Positions 1 through 10,399 of a DNA stretch of 64,000 bases are shown in pieces. A program made the translations under genes and the position numbers. Origin of the DNA: Cardiocondyla obscurior. Taxonomy: Eukaryota > Arthropoda > Insecta > Hymenoptera > Formicidae. The notes under the pieces are model-generated. The model saw only the letters and a list, made by a program, of their open reading frames with translations, searched no databases and was not told the DNA's origin. Position 1 is the stretch's first letter; each line of letters starts with the position of its first letter. Location: assembly GCF_019399895.1 (NCBI RefSeq), contig NC_091874.1, positions 6,698,501-6,762,500 of the forward strand, written 5' to 3'.

Positions 1-2
1 GC

Positions 3-617
3 CTGTCACTCGCCCCCCAGAAAAGCACTCTATGCGTTTTTAGTAAGAATATTAAAATTAGGAATTCACTCTACAGCATATCCATTCAGAAATCTTTGAT
101 TCATACACAAAAATCGGTAAAGTTTCTAGGCATTCTTTTTCAAAATGATCTCAGGTGGAATGCTCACGTTCAATCTGTCAAAGGATCTTGCCAAAATGCG
201 CTTAAAATTATTCAATATTTAAGAAATACATAGTTCGGTTGTAATCCAAGCCTTCTGCTTAATATATATAAGGCAATTGTGCGAGCTCGAATCGAATATT
301 GCGCATACGTATGGTGTAACCTTCCTAAATACCTTATTCGACAGCTAGAGCAACTGCAATTCCAAGCTCTTCGCGCAGCTCTGGGCCTCCAACGCTGTAC
401 CTCTATCCCCATTCTTTTAACTGAAGCCAAAGAGCCTCCCTTACATCTCAGGTTTAGATATCTCGGATTTAACTTTATTTCAAAAATTCTCTCCTTCTGT
501 TCCCATCCGCTGATTCCTCTCCTTTCACAAATCCACAATACATACAGAAGAAGACCTGTCTTCAGACCTTACTATGTTTCCCCCCTAGCCGATACACTTT
601 TCTCGAGGGTTATATGA
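3..617 (+). pseudogene. C-terminal part of a non-LTR retrotransposon reverse transcriptase
   Basis: One reading frame runs from the window edge to the stop at 615-617 and is broken only by an in-frame TAG at 231-233. The residues in order are those of the end of a Jockey/I-type LINE reverse transcriptase: an LSLAPQKS-type segment near the start, then VKFLGILF (about 117-140), then RARIEYCAYVW (about 279-311), then the ALRAALGLQRCTSIPILLTEA block followed by PPLHLR. The catalytic YxDD region would lie upstream, outside the window. At the TAG the family usually has a tryptophan-like position, so a TGG to TAG change is likely. No RNase H domain follows. The copy is dead. The clade (Jockey, R1, I or Loa) cannot be fixed from this fragment. 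Confidence -1.
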
Positions 618-1125
618 AATTGTGGATAGAGAATAAAGTATGGGTGTGGGATGAGGTAAGAGAAGAACTGAGGGAATGGAAAGGCATGAGAAAGGAAAGG
701 TGGGAAGAACAGGTAATAAAAGAGAATGAGGTAAAGAGAAAGAGGTTTGGATTAAGTGAGATAGGGAAAAGATTGTAAGAGTTAGTATAGGAAAATGAGA
801 TTAAAAGGTAGTAGAAAAAGATGGTAGATAAAGATGTTTTTAGAAGAAGAAAAGAGGAAAATGAAGGTTAGAAGTGTGAATGAGGTGAATGGGAAGATTA
901 AAAAGAATGCGCCGGAAGCGAAGGTCCCGTAGCATGTGTGAGAGGAATGGAAGTATGGGTGAAATGTGGCTCTCTCTCTCTAATGTTAGAATTAGTATTT
1001 TGGTATATGGAGGATAGTTGTATAATAGTTTAAGCATTGGGAAAGAAATAATTGTAAACGGAGCGGAGGTCCGGTGTACCCCGCAAGGGAATAAAACACC
1101 TTCTGTACTGTATTATTATTATTTG
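618..1125 (+). repeat. 3' untranslated end of the same LINE, ending in an ATT-rich tail
   Basis: After the ORF the sequence is purine-rich and non-coding. It ends with a GGAGGTCCGG/CCCCGCAAGGG segment, AATAAA at about 1090 and a TATTATTATTATT tail at about 1110-1123. Such a short ATT tail is typical of insect LINE 3' ends. The host gene on the minus strand begins about 20 bp further on, so this tail probably marks the insertion point. Confidence -1.
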
Positions 1126-1145
1126 TTATTAATTAAAAAGTATTA

Positions 1146-2420
1146 TTAATATAAATATAATTTTTTTTTACCAGATGATTGAATTAATCCAATAATTTGG
1201 ACTTTGTTTCCTTTATTGATATTTAACTTTATGTATTCAATTTTAGAAAATTCTAAAATGTGTACTTCTAATTTATACATCCCGTCCGTTATTGCCCCAC
1301 ATCCAATTTTTTTATTTAATTTGGGGTCATGTATCTCCGCAAAATTTGTTTTAATGTAACCATCTAAACCTTTTTAATTATTATAAAAAATTTAATATAG
1401 TATTTGTAAATTTTAATTAATTTTTAATAAAATTTTTTACTACATACTAATTCGCTGTGTTGTGTTAAATATTTCAGTAAATTTAATGGTTATTGGATTC
1501 TCTATAAAATTTGTTGTAGGCTCATATTTCCCTAAGTTTGTAATAATTGAATTACTGCGTATTAATAATTCAAATGGTACATTTCCATTATTAAATGCAG
1601 CAATTTTTGGTACTCGCGCTTGAACACCATCCAGATGAATAATCTAAATATTTTTTAAATATAAGTTATTTAAAAAAAAAGATAAAAAAAACAAAAAAAA
1701 AGAAAGACAAAATATTTAAATTTTAAATATAAGTTATTTAAAAAGAAAGATTAAACAAACCATAAAAAAGATAGTAAAAATAATTCAAAAAAAAATTTTT
1801 TTAAAAAAGTTAAATTAAGTTCAATTAAAGTTAAGTTTAAATTAAGTTTTACTTAATTTTTTAAAACCTACACAATTTGGTAAAATTTTTTCTGAAATTT
1901 TTTCTATTTCATCGTTCCAACAAACGACTTGAACTCTTCTTCCCATTCCGTTACTAATGTAAAATTTAAATATTTTAAATTGCTGATTACTACCAACAAT
2001 TTTTGGTGAATCGATGCCGTCCACAAAACCAATAATTTCTCTATTAAAAAAGAATTAATTTGTAGTATATTAAAATTAATTAAAATAATATAACTTAATT
2101 ACATTGACTTACACGGTTGCATCATACAATTGAATACTGTCAATTAGTTCATTAGTGGACAGCATTTCTTCTGGATTTGTTTTAATTAATTCGTCCTCTA
2201 AATTTTCTAAACTCATTGCACTTGAAAACAAAATGTGAATTTAAATAAAAAATAAATTGAAAAAAATAATAGAAAAATTAAACCAAAATGAAATAAAAAA
2301 AAGATTAAAAAACCTTTTAAAAATTACCAATTAATTTAATACTATTTATTACCTATTATTTGAAGTTATCTCTGTATTCATTTTTAATAATTCGTCTTCA
2401 AATTTTTCTAAACTCTGCAT
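1146..2420 (-). CDS. Five-exon gene for an RPA/OB-fold-like single-strand nucleic-acid-binding protein (254 residues)
   Basis: I assembled this gene from consistent splice sites. Exons, in transcript order: 2353-2420, 2113-2220, 1872-2040, 1448-1643 and 1146-1369. All introns are GT..AG (donors GTAAT, GTAAGT, GTAGGT, GTATGT) and the phases match, giving 254 codons plus TAA. The middle holds an OB-fold signature: VEIIGFVDG, then FKFYISNGMGRRVQVVCWND, then IIHLDGVQARVPK, then NVPFELLIRS. This is the strand order seen in the DNA-binding domains of replication protein A large subunit. A further strand-rich segment (DGMYKLEVHILEF, KVQIIGLIQSS) follows. The likely role is single-stranded DNA or RNA binding. 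The N-terminus has a duplicated SLE-x-x-EDEL motif, one copy in exon 1 and one in exon 2. The last codons run through GGTAAAA, a possible unused donor, so the 3' end may have been cut off by the LINE. Whether it is a host gene or transposon cargo is unknown. Confidence -1.
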
Positions 2421-3762
2421 TATCTAATTTTAATTAAAAGAAATTAATTGATAATGTAATTTAACACAAAATAGCAATATTTAAACAAATTTTGTTAAAC
2501 AAATTTTGTATTAAAAAAAAAAAAATAATTAAAAATTGTTAAAAAATTATTATTAAATAGTTTTGGATAATAATTTATTTATTTAGGTAGTTATTAATAA
2601 AAAAAATCTTTATTACTAACTGATTATTTGTTTTTTGTATCTGATTATTTTTTATTATTATTTACTTTCTGTTTTTTTTTATTACTTTTTTTTTGTATAT
2701 ATTTAATTAATTTTATTATTAATTATTTAATTAATTAATTAATTTATTTATATATATATATATATATTTATTTAATTATTTTTTTTTATTTATTAATTTA
2801 ATTAATTGCTTAATTATATATCTATTAAAATATTTAGTTAATAATTAAAGTTATTTATTTATTTATTTTCTTTCAAAAAAAAAGAAAAAAAAGACCTATT
2901 TATTATTTTTATTTTTTATTTTTTAATTAAATAATTTTCTCACTATCTAATTATTTGTTATTTGTATCTGATTATCTTTTATTATTATTTACTTTCTGAT
3001 TATTTGTTTATTACTTTTGTTTTTTTAGTATATAATTAATTAAATTTCTTATTAATTAATTAATTTATTTATTTATATATATACTTATTTATTTATTAAG
3101 TTATTTAATTAATAATTTAATTAATTGCTTAATTATATATCTATTAAAATATTTGAGCACGTTATTACTTAATTAATTAATTATATATTGTGTTCTGATT
3201 TTTCAAGTATATATATTATTCAAGAACAATACATTCAATAGACATTCAAAAACATTGTACTCTACCTTGTATCATCATTGTTTTCTGATGATACATCTAT
3301 GGTCAGAGTAAATGTCTAACATTCTTACAACTAAAGTTCTTCTCAGATGCGACATGTCCCGCTCTAGCTAAGACGTCGCATCTTTCCTTGAATAATATTC
3401 CTACCTGAAGGCATACCTTTTCATGTACTAATTAATAGGCCATAGAAAAAATATGACTTCTTCAGGCAATACTACCAAGTAGAAGAATCCTACCTATTTC
3501 ATTTATTAAACTACACACTCACATTTCATTCTTAACCGAGAGAGTGATCGATATGCATTCTGTTTTAGAAAACGCGAAACTATATTTTGTTCATGTAAAA
3601 CCAAGAAAACATTTAATATGCAAGCGTTCTTTTTTTTCCCACCCAAAGTTTATTCGATCACTGTTATATTTAATAGTATAAATAATTTTTAAAAGTTATC
3701 TTTATTCTGAATAAATCTCTTTTTATTTAAGAGAGATTAATGGGAGATTTATGAGAGATTAA
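2421..3762. other. AT-rich spacer without recognisable gene
   Basis: Poly-A/T runs and TTAATTAA-type words dominate, with a short TA microsatellite at about 2748-2768. A somewhat less AT-rich stretch at about 3280-3500 holds no ORF or RNA gene I recognise. From about 3535 the first degenerate satellite-like modules appear (a GAGAGNGATCGATATGCATTC word followed 14 bp later by ACGCGAAA). Confidence -1.
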
Positions 3763-3845
3763 TGGCTATTAATGCGTCCCTAATATTATGTTCGTAGCCT
3801 TGCGACAAACAATAAAACTCAATCGTCGGATATTGCAGAAAACTA
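3763..3845 (+). repeat. Flank module shared with the right side of the array
   Basis: The stretch running from TATTAATGCGTCCCTAATA through TTGCGACAAACAATAAAACTC to CGTCGGATATTGCA recurs, slightly diverged, at about 55210-55275 and 55510-55580 beyond the other end of the satellite array. It shows that both array flanks belong to one family of dispersed modules. Confidence -1.
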
Positions 3846-4670
3846 TCGAAATGATATTTCAATCTTTAAAATCCGTGGAAAAGTGCGATATATATAATAT
3901 ATTATTAAAAAAACAAAAATTAAAAAAATTAATACCAAGAAAACGATCACTCCAAAAACATGAAATTATATTTTATTTTTATATAACCAAGAAAGCGATT
4001 GATTTGCAATCTAGTTCCGAAAACGCGAAACGTCTTACCAGCACGAGAATTTGTTGTTATGAGAGATTAACATGTACGACTGTGCGACGATCAGATTGTA
4101 AATAAATGATGATTCCAAAATTGATAATTTATGATTTGCATTTTGTTTACATATACGCGAAACTATATTACAAAATCATGAAAAAGCAACCTTAAAAATG
4201 AAATTATATTTTATTTTTATATAACCGAGAGAGCGATTGATTTGCAATATATTTCCGAAAACACGAAATGATATTTCAATCTTTAAAATCCGTGGAAAAG
4301 TGCGATATGTATAATATCCTTATTATAAAAAACAAAAATTAAAAAAATTAATACCAAGAAAACGATCACTGTTATATTTAATAGTATAAATATTTTTTAA
4401 AAGTTACCTTTATTCTGATTTATTCTCTTTATTTAATAATTCTACCGCTTTCTTTCTTTTACTCCTTCTTTCTTTTTCCTCTTTTTCCGAACTTTTCTTT
4501 ATCCTGCTTTTCTTTCTTTCCTTTTTTTCCTTATTTTCCTTTCTTTTAAATTACAATATATTTCTCTTCACATCAAACTGTCGATTGAATGATTAAACAA
4601 ATTATTATATTTAAAAAAAAGAAATTTAACATTTCCATGACAACAAAACAAATCGAATATATCGAATCGA
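3840..4670 (+). repeat. Long-form satellite unit plus array exit sequence (possible seed copy)
   Basis: This block holds a variant segment (about 3850-3955), then about one satellite unit, then at 4192 an exit sequence. The exit sequence (4192-4670) is repeated almost identically and in the same orientation at 54071-54545, directly after the last unit of the large array. The left block therefore looks like the same locus with roughly one monomer where the right one has about 147. It includes a pyrimidine-rich tract at about 4440-4550. Confidence -1.
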
Positions 4671-5159
4671 ATCGCGCGAAATCAAAAAAAAATTTAAACA
4701 TGAAAAATATATATATATTACAAATTATTAATAGAGAAAGATTAAGACTTATTATTATTATTATTTTATTTTTTTGATACTAACTTTCGATGCGGATAAG
4801 CATTCAGTACCCAATATTATACAAAACAAGAAATGCAATATCACATTTTTTCATATAAAAATAAAAAACAGATTGATATACATTATCATATTATTATATA
4901 ATAAAACTGAGAGGGCGATCGAAAAACATTTATATTTTAAAAATAGAGACGGCGATCGATATACATTTTGTTTATAAAAATGCGAAAATATATATTATAT
5001 TCTTGTAAAACCAAGAGAGCGATTGATATTCATTGTGTTAATAATCGTAATTTATCATCATATAGCAAATCATCATTTCAATACTGCACCATCCGGCGTA
5101 ATGTAAATCAATCTCTTTAAAATATCTATCACCGTGTCGCATGCGGTTTAGACACGTCT
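4671..5159 (+). repeat. Degenerate satellite-derived modules
   Basis: AT-rich sequence containing scattered old copies of the basic satellite word. Examples are GGCGATCGATATACATTTTG followed by ATGCGAAA at about 4950-4990, and CCAAGAGAGCGATTGATATTC at about 5010-5032. A short piece of the right-flank module (CGATGCGGATAAGCATTCAG) lies at about 4788-4807. No gene is seen. Confidence -1.
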
Positions 5160-6000
5160 TACCAGCACGGGAATTTGTTGTTATGAGAGATTAACATGTA
5201 CGACTGTGCGACGGTCAGATTGTAAATAAATGATGATTCCAAAATTGATAATTTATGATTTGCATTTTGTTTACATATACGCGAAACTATATTACAAAAT
5301 CAATGAAAAGCAACCGAAAACATGAAACTATATTTTATTTTTATATAACCGATAGAGCGATTAATTTGCAATATATATCCGAAAACGCGAAATGATATTT
5401 CAATCTTTAAAATCCGTGGAAAAGTGCGATATGTATAATATATTATTAAAAAAACAAAAATTAAAAAAATTAATACCAAGAAAACGATCACTCCAAAAAC
5501 ATGAAATTATATTTTATTTTTATATAACCAAGAAAGCGATTGATTTGCAATCTAGTTCCGAAAACGCGAAACGTCTTACCAGCACGGGAATTTGTTGTTA
5601 TGAGAGATTAACATGTACGACTGTGCGACGGTCAGATTGTAAATAAATGATGATTCCAAAATTAATAATTTATGATTTGCATTTTGTTTACATATACGCG
5701 AAACTATATTACAAAATCAATGAAAAGCAACCGAAAACATGAAATTATATTTTATGTTTATATAACCAAGAAAGCGATTGATTTGCAATCTAGTTCCGAA
5801 AACGCGAAACGTCTTACCAGCACGGGAATTTGTTGTTATGAGAGATTAACATGTACGACTGTGCGACGGTCAGATTGTAAATAAATGATGATTCCAAAAT
5901 TAATAATTTATGATTTGCATTTTGTTTACATATACGCGAAACTATATTACAAAATCAATGAAAAGCAACCGAAAACATGAAATTATATTTTATGTTTATA
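5160..6000 (+). repeat. Left segment of the 238-bp satellite array
   Basis: From the TCTTACCAGCACGGGAATTT word at about 5159, satellite units run up to the transposon at 6001. The first is a long form in which about 190 bp of extra sequence (about 5390-5575, also present at 3850-3955) is inserted. The following units have the standard length. The last unit is cut inside TATGTTTATATAACC. It resumes at 19124, so this segment and the large array were continuous before the insertion. Confidence -1.
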
Positions 6001-6415
6001 CAGGGTGTCCCGGACCAACGTCACTTTTTTTTAACAGTAGGTAGAACTCGCCAAGACAAAACGAAATGTCCTTTATCGTTTTAAAAAATTCGTAATAGTT
6101 TTCGAGAAAATAAATATTTTATTTATGCGCGAGTACGACAAGGAAACGCGGAGTGAGCGAACGCGCGATAGACGACGGCGAGTATCGCGTAAAGAGAATA
6201 GGCGGAGTCAGTATGTCGCGAGCGAGACGAGAAAACAACGTGCAAACGAGGCGATGCGACGATACGCGAGCGAAATGAAACGACGACGCGCAAGCAAGGC
6301 GAGGTGACCACACGCGAGCGAAGAAAACGATTACACGCGAACAAGATCAACTTGCGAGTTCACAGCTATCGTTTCCGCAACACTTTGTGAAGTAGATAGC
6401 GCAGATATCTCGTTT
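6001..6415 (+). repeat. Left terminal inverted repeat of the mariner-type element
   Basis: It matches the reverse complement of the right end over roughly 400 bp: the CAGGGTGTCCCGG tip, a TACGACAAGGAAACGCGGAG subterminal word, a GC-rich stretch of CGAGCGAGACGAG-like direct repeats, and ACAGCTATCGTTTCCGCA near the inner edge. The GC-rich part differs from the right copy by an internal repeat-length change. The ORFs it contains on both strands are by-products of its biased composition. Confidence -1.
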
Positions 6416-6950
6416 TACAAAAAATTTGCGTAGATCTCCATTTAACCAAGCAGAAAAGTAATACAGCCCAATCTGAAATTTGTCAATAAAAATATTACAA
6501 TTTTTTTTTTAGTATTTCTTAAATGAGTTATCACGTATAAAAAAGAAATACTTACAACTTAATCTTTAATGATTCCTGCCCATACGTTAAGCGCCCTTCG
6601 GTATTGAAAAGCACTTTGGCGCACGCCTCGTGGGTTCATATGAGCCCACAGTACAAAATTTTTTAAACAGTTTCGTCTGTCCACAAGATTCTATTAGGAA
6701 ATTGTGAATTCCGCCGGCATTGCGCAAGGAAACCTACAAGTGTTCAACTTGTGATTATTTTTTGTTGAAAAATAAATTTAAAAAATCCAAATATGTATAC
6801 CTTTGCAAAAAATTACACGGTCTCTTTCGTTTCACGGAACGGGTGCAACCCATCTTTCTCGATAACGCGGTGCACGAAAGATCGTGGTACATCGAGGGTA
6901 TGCGCTATACGGTTTATACTATTCGAGACGTTCTCTTTGAACGCCTCTAA
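6416..6950 (-). pseudogene. Left (minus-strand) transposase copy, downstream part
   Basis: Read on the minus strand from 6950, the frame gives the helix-turn-helix segment with SINRIAHTLDVPRSFVHRVI and GLHPF, matching the right copy (SIRRIARTFGVSRSFVHRVI, GLHPF). A degenerate first catalytic segment (RILWTDE, about 6670-6700) and a further intron-like stretch follow. The copy then jumps straight into the TIR near 6410, so the region holding the second and third catalytic aspartates is deleted. Upstream, the sequence continues on the far side of the DIRS insertion at 16787. Confidence -1.
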
Positions 6951-7140
6951 AATTGTATGATTAAACGAACTTACCTGTAAGTAAAGTTCTATCATAATTG
7001 TATGAGCGCCTCTTCCGAAAAGATCAAAATGTAGTACCCTCTGCCATGTTCCGATGTGACCACAAATTTTAAAGTTTAAAAACGCCGTCAGGTGGCGGAT
7101 TCCAAGCCTGCACGGTGTTCGTAACTGATAACTCATTCTT
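6951..7140. repeat. Left inverted terminal repeat of the DIRS element
   Basis: Positions 7021-7140 are the reverse complement of 16642-16765. The outer 6951-7020 is an extension that the right end lacks beyond GAAGAGGCGC. Unequal outer extensions of the two ITRs are known from DIRS1. Confidence -1.
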
Positions 7141-7197
7141 TGAAAGTATTGCCGTAACATTTTAGGGAAAAAAGAGGGGGATTAATCAGGGAGGGAC

Positions 7198-7308
7198 TGA
7201 TCTTTTCGGAAGAGGCGCTCATACAATTATGATAGAACTTCACTTACAGGTAAGTTCGTTTAATCATACAATTGTATTTCGCGCCTCTTCCTCAAGATCA
7301 AAATGTAG
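7198..7308. repeat. Internal complementary region of the DIRS element
   Basis: Positions 7198-7273 are the reverse complement of the left outer end (6951-7025) with about one mismatch. Positions 7271-7308 are the reverse complement of the right outer end (16749-16786) with one extra T. The two parts share ATT at their junction. This is the arrangement thought to template the joined circle ends during DIRS replication. Confidence -1.
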
Positions 7309-7408
7309 CTGTTTAAAGCTGTTGCGGCAATTATGGATAAACTAGATTAAGATAGAAAAAATTTTAACGTATATATTTTTTGGATTTAAGAATACATTTA
7401 GAAGAACA

Positions 7409-8521
7409 TTATTTATTTATTGTTTTTAATATCGCATTACTAAAGTCATTTCTATTTTGTGTAATCGAACGATTATAAAATTTTGCGAATGTATTCGAGT
7501 CCTTAGACCATCCTGCTGTTCTTCTAATCAAATCAATATTAATACCTCCTCTAAAAGCGCAAGAAGTCGAAGCATGACAGGTGCTATAAGCACCAAAATA
7601 ACTAGTGTCAATACCTGCATAATCTAGGACTCTTTTAATCCATCTACTAAGCGTTTGAGAAGAGACGCTGCCATGAGGTTTTTTATAAGACAAAAATAAC
7701 GAATAACTAGATTTTCTTAACATACTAGTTTGTTGTAAATAATATTCTAGAACCTTAGCAGGACAAATTAATATATTATTGAAATAAAACGGTAACATTA
7801 AGACCGGTTGATTTCGTCCTTCCCCCGAAGTTTTTATTCTATCTGATATTTTTATTTCAAAAGAACCATTGAGACACTTAATATTTCTTATATCTATCAA
7901 GGAAAATGTTTGCAAGCGATGGCCTGTTACTAGTGCCATTAATGTAATTAATTTTAAGGATAATTTTTCTAAAGAGAGCGAAGAGTTAGGACCCCATGAC
8001 GCTAATAGATTTAGAACAATACTAGGATCCCAAGTTATATCGTATTTCGGGCGAGAAGGGCGAAGTTTCGCGGTCCCTCTGATAAATCTTTTAATTTGCT
8101 GGTTATGAGCTAACTCAGGACCAGCAAGAAATGCAAGCGCAGAACGAAGACTATTAATTGTTTCGTATGATGCGCCCTTATTAAATTCTTCAGAAAGAAA
8201 GAGTAAAATGTTCGGAATAGAAAATGCTTGCGTTTCAAAACCTTTTTGCTGACAAAAGGTCCACCATTTTTTAAAACAGCCCTCATACTGCTTTAATGAT
8301 GACTCGCTTATCGAAGAAATCATCACATCAATGGCTTCCGCTGGAACTAGTTTTTCCGTGAAGGTTGCCCAGATAAAATCCCGGCAACCAGGGTAAGTCT
8401 TTTCCACAAGGGATGAGGAAGCCTGTCCAAAGAAGATAACAAATTGATATCTGGCTCGAATTTTATAAAATCTGATTGTAGTAAATTCATGAACATTGGA
8501 TACCAGGGCTGAGCTGGCCAT
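7409..8521 (-). pseudogene. DIRS tyrosine recombinase (370-codon ORF, catalytic motif altered)
   Basis: The ORF is open from 8521 to 7409 and overlaps the methylase-domain ORF, as is usual in DIRS elements. The true start may lie inside it. After an N-terminal core-binding part (residues about 65-155) the catalytic domain shows the first arginine in LVTGHRLQTFSLI (R202) and the nucleophile in FAKFYNR (Y349), preceded by the AGWS motif (336-339). The HxxR motif that should precede ASTS reads YSTC (residues 312-315), so both the histidine and the second arginine are replaced. A CGT to TGT transition would explain the cysteine. The recombinase is probably inactive. A sequencing error is unlikely to hit both residues. 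Confidence -1.
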
Positions 8522-10033
8522 TGAGGAACCACTATAATACCATTACATTTATCTTGTTTAATTTTCTCTAAAACTCTAGGAATTAAAATGAACGGCGGAA
8601 AAGCATAAAAGAAATCTGAGTTCCAGTTTAAGGTAAAGGCATCAATTGCGAATGCCTCTGGATCTTTTTTCCAAGACACAAACTTCTCACATTTTGAGTT
8701 TGTTCTTGAAGCGAATAAATCCATATCTGGAACACCAAATTTATCAATAATTTTTTCAAAGGCTGATTGTGCAAGAGAATATTCCGTTTCAGGTTCTAAA
8801 CGACGGGATTCAAAATCTGCTTCAGCGTTATCAGCTGAACAAATGTAGGATGCAAAAATCCAATTATTATTCTTTTTACACCAGTCCCAAATTTCTTTCG
8901 CTATTGTGTGAAGATCAGGATATCGAGTTCCACCTTTTCTATTTATGTAAGCTAATGCCGTTGTGTTATCAACACGTAATAAAATATTACTATTAGAGAC
9001 ATTATCCGTTAAACATTTTAACCCGAAAGAAACTGCTTTTAATTCTAATCTATTAATACTCCAATTCTTTTCCTCAGCATTCCAGTGTCCATGAATTCGT
9101 CTACCATTACAAAATGCTCCCCAACCAGAAAGAGAGGCATCTGTAAAAATTTCTAAATCAGGATTCCTAACTAGAATAGAATCACGAGCAAAGTTGATAT
9201 GGTCAATCCACCACTGTAAATCATTTGAAACCTCATTCGATAACGTCATTATCGCGTTATAATTTTCATTATTATTCGTGAGAGCAACATATCTCTCTCG
9301 TTCCAGACTCCTCATGTGGACTCTCCCATATTTTAGAGTTGGACAGCACGATTCAAGAGAGCCCACAAATTTTGCAAAATTTCGAATACTACATCTTTTG
9401 ATTTTCTTAAATTTGTAAAGAAGTTTTTTAATCTTTGATTTTTTGTCAACTGGTAATTCTACTGTCATATGGACAGAGTCATAAATTAAACCTAAAAATT
9501 TTACTTTGGTGGATGGAATTAATTTGCTCTTTTTGTAATTAATAATGAAGCCAAGTCTCTGTAATAGTTGGCAGGTTGCCTGTACATTTTTCTTACAAGA
9601 ATTAAAAGAATTTCCAAAAATTAAAATATCATCTAAATAAATAAATACAGGACATAAAACCTAATTGACGTAGCCATGCCACAACTGGCTTCATTAATTT
9701 TGTGAAAACATACGGTGCAGAACTGAGACCAAAGGGAAGGCAGCAAAATTCATAAAATTGGCCTTCGAATTTAAATCTAATAAATTTCCTTGAAGAACTC
9801 TTTATCGCAACTAAATAATACGCATCTTTTAAATCGATTGTGGCCATAAAACAATTGCGAGAGATTAAGCGACGAACAATCTTTGCATCTTCTAACTTAA
9901 AATAAAATTTAGGAACAAAATTATTTAATTTCTTTAGATTTAATATTAACCTGTGTGAACCATCTGGTTTTTCAATTAAAAAAATGTTCGAAATGAATTG
10001 ATCTTTCACTCGAGAAACTTGACTTATAGCACC
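8347..10033 (-). pseudogene. DIRS pol: reverse transcriptase, RNase H and Dam-like methylase domains (frameshifted)
   Basis: Directly after the Gypsy insertion the RT frame resumes (IFLIEKPDGSHRLILNLKKL, then ATIDLKDAYY, then FCCLPFGLSSAPYVFTKLMK) and stops at about 9629. There ATTT/TTTA is present once too often just before the catalytic LDD, a 4-bp tandem duplication. The frame then continues from about 9640 through the end of RT into the 8347-9468 ORF. That ORF carries RNase H (FTDAS D110, ELKAV E142, RVDN D167, EAD 216-218), followed by the DIRS-specific methylase-like domain (MDLFASRTNSKCEKF at 249-263, AFPPF at 289-293, VVPQWPAQPWYP at 313-324). One 4-bp event therefore separates the two halves. 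Its overlap with the recombinase ORF is about 175 bp. Confidence -1.
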
Positions 10034-10356
10034 TATTGTAATTTTATGGGATATTATGGCAGGCGGTTTGAATAAAAAGAAAGAGACTGGAGCGTTGTCT
10101 ATGCGGTGGCTTTATTTGAGAGCGACTGACTGCTCTGGACCGTTACAAGTCCAAGGCAGCGATCCCGTTGACACATCCTTCGTTGTCTGTATATTGATAT
10201 CAGGTATCAATTTGTTGGAAACGCAGCTGAGAGATGCACGCGTGTTTTATCATTCTAAATGATGAAGGACGTATCAAAGTTCTAGTCGGAGATACATTAC
10301 GAAATGACTAAGAAACTAATCTAAAGAGATACGCATTACTACGGGGAAATATCACA
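10034..10356 (-). repeat. 3' LTR of the Gypsy element
   Basis: 323 bp, read on the minus strand from TGTGATATTTCCCC to CATAAAATTACAATA. The end does not finish in CA. The boundary is set by the GCACC duplication and by the match to the other LTR. Confidence -1.
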
Positions 10357-10378
10357 CTCCCCCTCGTAGAAAAGAAAA
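10357..10378 (-). promoter_or_regulatory. Polypurine tract
   Basis: Directly before the 3' LTR the minus strand reads TTTTCTACGAGGGGGAG and then the LTR starts with TGTGAT. The ACGAGGGGGAG core is where plus-strand DNA priming is expected. Confidence -1.
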
Positions 10379-10399
10379 GAGAAACTTGCAAAAGGCTTT

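Noticed and set aside
6119..6350. ORFs on both strands in the left TIR, and 18673-19001 in the right TIR
   Set aside because: They arise from Arg/Ser-coding GC-rich simple repeats in the TIRs and are mirror images of each other. Not genes.
6813..7160. 115-codon minus-strand ORF, and the 16624-16893 plus-strand ORF sharing SYQLRTPCRLGIRHL
   Set aside because: The shared segment is the DIRS inverted terminal repeat read in both directions. The rest of the first ORF is the interrupted transposase.
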